Positions 15,857 to 22,435 of a stretch of DNA of 64,000 bases are shown piece after piece; the first letter of the stretch is position 1, and every line of letters starts with the position of its first letter. Position numbers and translations under genes: made by a program. The notes under the pieces are model-generated. The model ran no database searches, had not been told where the DNA came from, and was given only the letters and a program-made list of their open reading frames with translations. Location of the stretch: positions 2,922,501-2,986,500 of the forward strand of contig NZ_JAHBRW010000001.1 in NCBI RefSeq assembly GCF_018398315.1, read 5' to 3'. Source of the stretch: Chelatococcus sp. YT9 (lineage in GTDB: Bacteria > Pseudomonadota > Alphaproteobacteria > Rhizobiales > Beijerinckiaceae).

Positions 15857-17392
15857 ATGCCGGCAAAGAGAAGGCTGACCATGAGACAACTACGACAGAT
15901 GCTGCGGCTTGCCGGCGACGGAACCAGCGCCCGCGAGATCGCACAGAGGCTGGGCATCGCGCGCAGCACCGTGCAGGATAATCTGAAGCGGGCAGAAGCT
16001 TCAGGGCTGAGTTGGCCGCTACCAGGCGAACTGACCGACGACGCGCTGGAGAACCGGCTGTTCGCCCGCGCCGGGGTGAAGCAGGGTGCGCGCCGGCTGC
16101 CGGAACCGAACTGGGCAGATCTTGCTCTGGAGTTGAAGAAGCCCGGCGTCACGCTGATGCTGCTTTGGGAGGAGTACCGCGCCGTCCATGCCGGCGGCTA
16201 TGGCTACAGCCGTTTCTGCGACCTGTTTCGCGGCTTCGAGAAGCGCCTGTCGCCGACGATGCGCCAAGAGCATGTCGTCGGCGACAAGGTGTTCGTGGAC
16301 TATTCCGGCAAGAAGATCGCCATCATCGATCCGCTGACCGGCGAGATCCGTGAGGCGGAGATTTTCGTCGGCGTCCTGGGCGCATCCGGCTACACCTATG
16401 CGGAAGCGACCTGGACGCAGACATTGCCGGATTGGATCGGCGCGCATGTACGCATGTTCAGCTTCTTCGTCGGCGTCCCGCGCCTGATCGTGCCCGACAA
16501 CCTGAAGTCCGGTGTCAATCATGCCTCCTTCTATGATCCGGAGATCAACCGCAGCTACGGCATGATGGCCTCGCACTATGGCGTCGGCGTGCTGCCGGCG
16601 CGGCCGCGTCGCCCGAAGGACAAGGCCAAGGTCGAGAACGGCGTGCGTTTTGCCCAGACCTGCATCCTCGGCCGGCTGCGGCGGCAGACATTCTTCTCGT
16701 TAGCCGAGGCCAATACCGCAATCGCCGGGGCGCTCGACCGCATCAATGACCATGTCATGCGCCGCCTTGGCGTCAGCCGTCGCCATTTGTTCGAGACGGT
16801 GGAACGGCCGGCGCTGGCGAGCCTGCCGGTGCAGGATTACGAGTTCGCCGAATGGCGCCTGGCCCGCGTCGCCACCGACTACCATGTCGAGTTCAAGACC
16901 TTCTTCTATTCCGTGCCGCACAGCCTCATTCGCCAGCAGGTCGACATCCGCGCGACCAGCAGGACGATCGAGATCTTCCATCGCGGCAAGCGCGTCGCCG
17001 TTCATCAGCGCCGCTATGGCGGACGCCGTTACGGCACCAACCCTGAGCACATGCCCAGTTCCCACCGTCGATATGCGGAGTGGACGCCGGCACGCTTCCG
17101 GCGCTGGGCCGCGTCGATCGGACCACAGACCGAGGGGCTGATCATCGCCATTCTGGCCAGCCGGCCCCATCCCGAGCAGGGGTTCCGCACCTGCCTGGGT
17201 GTTTTGCGTCTCTATCGCGATCTTCATCGTGATCGCGCCGAGGCGGTCTCGGCACGCGCCGTCGAGATCGGCGGACTGACCTGCAAGAGCATCGCCGCCC
17301 TCATCACCAACCACAAAGCCGCCCGGCCCGCCGGCAATCCCGGCGCCATCATCGACCACGCCAATCTGCGTGGTCCTGGTTACTTCCATTGA
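15857..17392 (+). CDS. istA: IS21-family transposase IstA
   Basis: A 511-residue IstA. The N-terminal helix-turn-helix ('MRQLRQMLRLAGDGTSAREIAQRLGIARSTVQ') is followed by the DDE core: 'GDKVFVDYSGKKIAIID' (first Asp), 'RLIVPDNLKSGV' (second Asp) and 'RRPKDKAKVENGVRF' (Glu). A beta-barrel and basic C-terminal region follow. The ATG at 15857 has AAGGGA 6 nt before it and is preferred over the ATG at 15827. It ends 13 bp before istB, whose ribosome site GAGGAGA overlaps the istA stop. Confidence 0.94.
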   Translation: MPAKRRLTMRQLRQMLRLAGDGTSAREIAQRLGIARSTVQDNLKRAEASGLSWPLPGELTDDALENRLFARAGVKQGARRLPEPNWADLALELKKPGVTLMLLWEEYRAVHAGGYGYSRFCDLFRGFEKRLSPTMRQEHVVGDKVFVDYSGKKIAIIDPLTGEIREAEIFVGVLGASGYTYAEATWTQTLPDWIGAHVRMFSFFVGVPRLIVPDNLKSGVNHASFYDPEINRSYGMMASHYGVGVLPARPRRPKDKAKVENGVRFAQTCILGRLRRQTFFSLAEANTAIAGALDRINDHVMRRLGVSRRHLFETVERPALASLPVQDYEFAEWRLARVATDYHVEFKTFFYSVPHSLIRQQVDIRATSRTIEIFHRGKRVAVHQRRYGGRRYGTNPEHMPSSHRRYAEWTPARFRRWAASIGPQTEGLIIAILASRPHPEQGFRTCLGVLRLYRDLHRDRAEAVSARAVEIGGLTCKSIAALITNHKAARPAGNPGAIIDHANLRGPGYFH

Positions 17393-17405
17393 GGAGATAA
17401 AGATC

Positions 17406-18160
17406 ATGCTGACCCATCCCACCCTCGACATGCTGCGCGACCTCGGACTGCACGGCATGGCCAAAGGCTTCCAGGATCTCGACGCGCAGCCGGAAGCGCG
17501 CGCCCTCGATCATGGCGAATGGCTCGCCATCCTGCTTGATAACGAAGCGACGCTGCGCCGTCAGAAGCGCTTCGAGGCGCGTGCCCGCGCCGCCAGGCTA
17601 CGCCATGATGCGCAGGTCGAAGACGCCGACTTCCGTGCCGAACGCGGGCTCGACCGTTCCCTCTTCCTCAAGCTCGCAGGCTGCGATTGGATCCGCCAGC
17701 GTCACGGGCTCCTGATCACAGGCCCGGCCGGTGTCGGCAAGAGTTGGCTCGCCTGCGCTCTCGGCCACAAGGCCTGTCGCGAGGACTTCTCCGTCGTCTA
17801 TCACCGCGCGCCACGGCTCTTCGCCTCGCTCGCTCTCGCAAGGGAGACGGTCGCTATGCCAGGATGCTGAAGGCGCTGGCCCGCACCGACCTGCTCATCC
17901 TCGACGATTGGGGGCCTGAAAAGCTCAACGACGAACAGCGCCGCGATCTCCTCGAGATCATCGAGGACCGCTATGAGCGGCGCTCGACCATCGTCACCAG
18001 CCAGGTGCCCGTCGACCATTGGTATGAGATCATCGGAAATCCCACCATCGCCGACGCCATCCTCGACCGCCTCGTGCATAACGCCTACCGCATCGAACTG
18101 ACCGGCGACAGCATGCGAAAACGGCGCGCGCCAGAAAACCCGGAACCAGCTCAGACTTGA
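17406..18160 (+). pseudogene. istB: IS21-family ATPase IstB, one-base frameshift
   Basis: IstB is the AAA+ regulator that loads IstA at target DNA. The first frame has the family N-terminus 'LTHPTLDMLRDLGLHGMAKGFQDL' and Walker A 'GPAGVGKSWLACALG', and stops at 17868-17870. Restoring one base near 17844 (AGGGAGAC to AGGGGAGAC) gives '...LALARGDGRYARMLKALART' and leads into Walker B 'DLLILDDWG' and the sensor region 'SQVPVDHWYEIIGNPTIADAILDRL'. The loss is within a G-run. As it stands the element cannot make a full IstB. Confidence 0.92.
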
Positions 18161-18309
18161 CCAGAAACGAAACTCGAACCAAACCTCAACAACGACCCAG
18201 GTGATCCACAAAGGTGGCCGGCTTCAAATCGGAATCCCGGCCGGAATGAAATTGGAATGGGTGGCCGGTAATTGATCGGAATCACTGGCCGGCTTCGTCG
18301 GAATGCGCA

Positions 18310-18317
18310 CGCCGGAG
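18310..18317. repeat. Target-site duplication, right copy (IS21-family)
   Basis: CGCCGGAG follows the right tip of the IS21-family element and matches 15681-15688 exactly. Confidence 0.95.
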
Positions 18318-19352
18318 CGCCTCGCTCGCGATCGGCGCCGGGCCGGATGCGGCCAACTCATAGAAGCGCCGGCGGACATGTGCCCAACAGAAGGCAAGCG
18401 TTGCGCCGCTCTTTTCAGCCAACGTGCGATAACCGCCATAGCCATCGACCTGCAGGATTCCGCTGAAGCCGGCGAGATGGGCGATCGGCCGCTCCGCCTT
18501 GCGGTCCGACGCATAGACATAGGCGACGCCCGGTGGATCGGCTCCGTCCCATGGCCGGTCGTCGCGAGCATAGGCCCAGAGCTGCCCGGTCTTGGTTTTG
18601 CCGCGGCCGGGATCGAGCACCGGCGCCGTGGTCTCGTCGGCGAAGAGCTTCGGTGAGGTCTTCAGCTTCTCAAGCAGCCGCTCATGCACCGGACGCAGAT
18701 GCCAGGCGGCACGGCCGACCCAGTCGGCGAGCGTGGAGCGGTCAAGATGGATGCCCTGCCGGGCGTAGATCTGCGCCTGGCGATAGAGCGGCAGATGATC
18801 GGCGTATTTGGAGACCAGAACCTGGGCGACCGTCGCTTCGGTTGGCAGCCCGCCCTCCACGAGGCGCGTCGGCGCCGGCGCTTGGACAACGACGTCCTCG
18901 CAGGCGCGGCAGGCGTATTTGGGCCGGCGCACCACGATCACGCGCAGCTGCGCCGGCACGATATCGAGCCGCTCGCTCACATCTTCGCCAATCCGGTGAA
19001 GCCCGTTGCGGCAACACGGGCAGGCGTGGTTATCGATGTCGACGACCATTTCGATGCGCGGAAGATGGGGCGGCAGCGCGCCACGGTTCGCCCGGCGCTT
19101 CGCAGCCTTTGCATTGCGCTCCGCGGAGGCGACCTGTTCCTTCGCTTCCTCGCCGGCGGCCTCGATCTGCTCGGCTTCTTCCAGACCCAGCAGAAGCTGG
19201 TCTTCCGGCAGCGTTTCGGCACGACGGCCAAAACGGTGGCGCTGCAATTCCTTGATGATCTGGTAGAGACGGGCGTTCTCAACATCCCGCGCCAGGACCA
19301 TCGCCTTCAGCGCATCCGGATCGTCGGGAAGCTGGTCCGCCGTCATCGCCAT
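18310..19352 (-). pseudogene. tnpC: IS66-family transposase TnpC, N-terminal part
   Basis: This is the first 348 residues of TnpC: a helical leader ('VENARLYQIIKELQRHRFGRRAE'), the zinc-finger region 'CPCCRNGLHRIGEDVSERLDI' with 'YACRACEDVVVQAPAP', the DDE core start 'KLFADETTAPVLDPGRGKTKTGQLWAY', and 'LQVDGYGGYRTL' followed by 'AFCWAHVRRRF'. The frame then runs 8 residues into IS21 DNA and stops at 18282. It is in perfect register with the C-terminal half at 15191-15680. The only evident lesion of this gene is the IS21 insertion. Confidence 0.94.
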
Positions 19353-19421
19353 GACAGGACCAGACCATATTTGCCCCTGCCGGGCGACAACGGAATCCCG
19401 TCTGATTCACTTCGTCGCGGA

Positions 19422-19668
19422 TCAGCCGGCCTGGACGGGAACGCGTGTCCGCCGCGCTTCATGGACCCGCCGCCAGTCGAGCCCTTCAAGCAGCGCCGAT
19501 AGCTGCGCTGCCGTCAACCGCATCACGCCGTCCTGCACTTTCGGCCAGCGGAACTCGCCATCCTCAGGCGCTTGGCGTAAAGGCAGACGCCGGTGCCGTC
19601 CCAAAGATCAGCTTTATCCGGTCCGTCCGTTTGGCACGGAAGACGTAGACCGCACCGCTGAACGGTTA
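19422..19668 (-). pseudogene. tnpB: IS66-family accessory protein TnpB, truncated and twice frameshifted
   Basis: Reading the minus strand from about 19668 gives 'PFSGAVYVFRAKRTDRIKLIF', then 'DGTGVCLYAKRL', then 'EDGEFRWPKVQDGVMRLTAAQLSALLEGLDW', the order of IS66 OrfB. The three pieces lie in three frames. Restoring one T near 19603 (...CTTTGGGAC...) and one G near 19567 (...CCTGAGGAT...) joins them. The N-terminal half and tnpA are absent, cut at the palindrome that marks the start of the recombinase region. Confidence 0.85.
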
Positions 19669-19691
19669 GGTGGCGCGCCACCTAACCGTTC
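19660..19691. repeat. Perfect 32-bp palindrome at IS66/recombinase junction
   Basis: GAACGGTTAGGTGGCG (19660-19675) is followed directly by its exact reverse complement (19676-19691), with no spacer. The left half overlaps the point where IS66 tnpB homology ends. It may be a recombinase element terminus or crossover site, or an artefact of a fold-back during assembly. Confidence 0.9.
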
Positions 19692-19708
19692 TTATGCATC
19701 GGGGAAGA

Positions 19709-19773
19709 TTATGTGGCGGAGCCGTCCGGGCACCAGCCGGGGACCGCCAAATCTGGCATCCTCCGCCACATAA
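19709..19773. repeat. 13-bp inverted repeat with 39-nt spacer
   Basis: TTATGTGGCGGAG (19709-19721) is inverted exactly at 19761-19773 (CTCCGCCACATAA). It lies between the 32-bp palindrome and the first recombinase start (19835). Placement at the edge of a recombinase cassette suggests a binding or attachment structure, but no function is shown. Confidence 0.7.
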
Positions 19774-19834
19774 CGTTTCGTACCTTTCGGGTGGGCGCGG
19801 GATTTCCCTGCGCCGGTATCCCGGAGGGTGCAAC

Positions 19835-21071
19835 ATGCTCGAGTTCTATTTTTCGTATGGTAGGGTGCTCAAGCGCCTGCGTAGCGGTGCGCTCGGTGAC
19901 GAGATGGATCGTCTAGCGGAGCATTTTTCACGCTTGGTTACAAGCAAGCATCCGCCAAGATTTATCTGAGCCGGATTGCGCGTTTTAGCCAATTTGCCGC
20001 GCCGCGCTGTGGTCCGATGCCGATCCATCAAGATGTCGTTGATAGCTATTTATGCAGGTTTATTACGGATTCTCCACGCATTGGCGCAGTGTCGGCGCTG
20101 GGACACGCACGGCGAGTTGCTCCGGAGCGATTCATTGCTTCCGTTCCCAGTGTAGAAGATGATCCGGATGCTCCGCTTCTGGCCTCCTTTTCGGACTATT
20201 TGCGCAGGGTGCGAGGGCTTGAGCCGAAGTCCCGCGAAGGCGTTCTCCTGGGTGGCCGCCGCTTTCTGGATTGGTTCCGCCATCATCATTCCGGCCAAGA
20301 CCTCGCTGCGCTGACGGCTGAGCACGTCCTTGCTGCTGTCGAGCATCAGCTGTCGCTATCGGCGACCTCCGGCACCCGTACGGCAGCGACTTCTCGCATC
20401 CGAACATTTCTTCGGTTTTTGCATTGGGCTGGCCACCACGACCAGGAACTTGCCCGCGTCGTCCCAGGAACGCCCCACTGGCGTTTGGCGCATTTGCCGC
20501 CGCGCCTTGCATGGGATGCCGTTCGGCACGCCATCGACGCAATCGGCGCAACGACACCCGTCGACATCCGCGATCGAGCTGTCTTGCTGCTACTCGCCAC
20601 AACGGGCATTCCCAACGGCGAGCTGCGCGCCCTTCAACTTCAGGATATCGACTGGCGAACCGGCGAGATCTTTGTCCGGCGTACCAAGGGCAAGCGTGAT
20701 CGGGTGGTGCCGCTCCTCGAGGAGACCGGCGCGGCACTCGCCGACTACATCCTACGCGCTCGACCGAAGGTGGACAGTCCGTATCTGTTCCTGTCCTTCA
20801 CGCCGCCGGTGGGACCTTTCAAGTGCGCGTCGCCTGTTTCGAGGATCGTACGGAAGCGGTTGCAACATGGCGGAATCAAACTCGGGCGGGTCGCAGGTGC
20901 GCATCTCCTGCGCCACAGCTTGGCCACCCAGCTCGTGGGGCAGCGAAGGCCGATTAACGAGGTCGCCGATCTTCTCGGCCACCGCAGCATCAACACGACA
21001 GCGTTGTACGTGAAGGTTGCGGTCTCGCAGCTCGCCGAGGTCGCACTCCCTTTCCGGGAGGCGTCGCATGA
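19835..21071 (+). pseudogene. Tyrosine recombinase 1 of a tandem (RIT-like), two frameshifts
   Basis: ATG 19835 has GGAGG 7 nt upstream and opens 'MLEFYFSYGRVLKRLRSGAL'. Restoring one G near 19938 gives '...HFSRLGYKQASAKIYLSRIA' and joins the main frame. That frame has the SAM-like core-binding domain and the catalytic domain with 'RRTKGKRDRVVPL' (Lys), 'GAHLLRHSLATQLV' (H-x2-R), 'LLGHRS' and the tyrosine in 'TTALYVKV'. The first catalytic Arg is replaced: 'TTGIPNGELRAL' where G-(L/I)-R-x-x-E is expected. Restoring a second base near 21052 makes the frame end at TGA 21069-21071, overlapping the next ATG (21068) as ATGA. Confidence 0.85.
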
Positions 21072-21454
21072 CCGCCTTTGCCCGATTCCTCGGCGAGAAG
21101 GCCGAGCGTTACATCGAACTGCGCCACTCCCTCGGCTACGCCTTCAGCAAGCAAGCCGGGACGTTGCGGGCTTTCGTCCGCTACGTTGAGCGCGCTCAGC
21201 TCGATGGGCCCGCCACTCGAACGATGGCGCTGGACTTCGCGCTGTCGTTTGGAGGAGCCGCCAACAGCCGCGCCACTCGTCACGGAGTGCTTCGCCGATT
21301 CTACGAGTATCTCGCAGTCTATGACACCCGAACCGAGGCCTTGGAGCGCAGAGCCTTCCCGAGGTCCAGGGCCGTTCCGCCGCCGCGTATTCTCAGCGAA
21401 TCCGAGTTGGAATCGCTCATCGACGCATGTGGTCTCATTTCGCCAAAGATGCCT
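21068..21454 (+). pseudogene. Tyrosine recombinase 2 of a tandem, truncated by IS5-family element
   Basis: The remaining 129 residues hold the N-terminal core-binding domain: 'RFLGEKAERYIELRHSLGYAF', 'LRAFVRYVERAQLDGPATRTM', 'SRATRHGVLRRFYEYLAVYDTRTE', 'PRSRAVPPPRILSESELESLI'. The whole catalytic domain is missing because the IS5-family element begins at 21455. The DNA beyond that IS is unrelated. The ATGA overlap with the preceding recombinase is the arrangement known from Recombinase-in-Trio (RIT) elements; a third recombinase would be expected but is absent. Confidence 0.85.
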
Positions 21455-22321
21455 CTCAGAGGGCGTTTGGAAATTAAGGATTGCGGTGTTCCTTGCCGTC
21501 CGTTGAACGGAGGCAAGGGATGGGCGGTAGCCAGTACGTATCGAACGTGACGGATGAACAATGGTCGATTGTTGAGCCGCTACTGCCGAAAGCGAGCCGG
21601 CGCGGCCGACGACGACGGATCAGTCTTCGTGCCGTCCTGGACGCGATCTTCTATCTGCTGCGTACCGGCTGCCAATGGCGCCAACTGCCGAGAGATTTCC
21701 CTGCCTGGAACACGGTCTACTGGTACTTTCGGTCATGGCAGCGAACCGGCATCTGGGTTTGTCTGCAACGTGAACTCTACCGGCTTACCCGACTTCGGGC
21801 CGGTCGCGCGGAATGTCCGACCGTCGTGATCATGGATGGACAGTCGGTCAAGACCACCGAGGTCGGCGGAACCCGCGGTTTTGACGCCTTCAAGCGGGTG
21901 AAGGGCAGAAAGCGTCACATTCTGGTCGACACGCTCGGCCTGCCGATCGCCAACCGCGTCGAAGCTGCCGATGTTTCGGATCGGCGCGCCGGTGCCTTGC
22001 TGACAAACGGATTGCGCGCGCTCTTTCCGGCGATCACCACCATCATCGCCGACGCGGGTCATGAGAGCAAGAAACTCTCCCGCGCGCTGGCAGAACAGCA
22101 AGGTTGGCGGCTGCAGATCGTCAAGCGTCGTCAGCGCGCCTTCAAGATCACGGGCTTGACTTGGATCGTCGAGCGCAGCTTCGCCTGGCTCGGTCGCAAT
22201 CGTCGGCTTAGCAAGGACTATGAGTACCGTGTACAGACGTCAGAGACGATGATCGACATCGCAGCAGCCCGCCTCATGCTCAACCGGCTCGCTCAAGGTT
22301 AATTTCCAAACGCCCTCTGAG
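21455..22321 (+). mobile_element. IS5-family (IS427-like) insertion sequence, complete
   Basis: An 867-bp element with 23-bp inverted repeats reading CTCAGAGGGCGTTTGGAAATTAA at 21455-21477 and in inverse at 22299-22321. It carries one intact transposase gene. Left flank is the truncated recombinase 2, right flank is the leader of the GGDEF/EAL gene. CT dinucleotides flank both ends (21453-21454 and 22322-22323), but this is too short to prove a target duplication. A 213-bp 3' piece of the same element lies at 13273-13485 in the same orientation. Confidence 0.9.
21520..22302 (+). CDS. IS5-family transposase
   Basis: A 260-residue DDE transposase. '[24 protein letters not shown]' and 'LLRTGCQWRQLPRDFPAWNTVYWYF' form the N-terminal DUF4096-type domain. 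The catalytic core has 'VIMDGQSVKTTEVGG' (Asp), 'TTIIADAGHESKKL' (Asp) and 'WIVERSFAWLGRNRRLSKDYE' (Glu; Y-R-E like). The ATG at 21520 is chosen because GGAGG lies 6 nt upstream. The gene is intact, the only undamaged single-gene transposase in the island, and may be active. Confidence 0.95.
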   Translation: MGGSQYVSNVTDEQWSIVEPLLPKASRRGRRRRISLRAVLDAIFYLLRTGCQWRQLPRDFPAWNTVYWYFRSWQRTGIWVCLQRELYRLTRLRAGRAECPTVVIMDGQSVKTTEVGGTRGFDAFKRVKGRKRHILVDTLGLPIANRVEAADVSDRRAGALLTNGLRALFPAITTIIADAGHESKKLSRALAEQQGWRLQIVKRRQRAFKITGLTWIVERSFAWLGRNRRLSKDYEYRVQTSETMIDIAAARLMLNRLAQG

Positions 22322-22435
22322 CTCGGCCGTCACTCCACAAAATGGGGATGGCGCGTCGGTTCGCCTTGCGTAGGCTTGGCTGCACGGGTACGAGTGAACC
22401 ATGAGCCGGGCGCCTATCCGCATGAGAGTTCTGCG

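Larger units (their letters stand above)
15689..18309 (+). mobile_element. IS21-family insertion sequence nested in IS66 tnpC
   Basis: A 2,621-bp element with inverted tips TGCGGATTCCGACG (left) and TGCGCATTCCGACG (right, read inward), beginning TG and ending CA as in IS21. Inside each end are several spaced repeats of the CCGGCC...TTCCGA type (15705-15785 and 18213-18295), the usual multiple transposase-binding sites. It encodes istA and a frameshifted istB. An exact 8-bp duplication flanks it, so the insertion has not been rearranged since. Confidence 0.96.
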
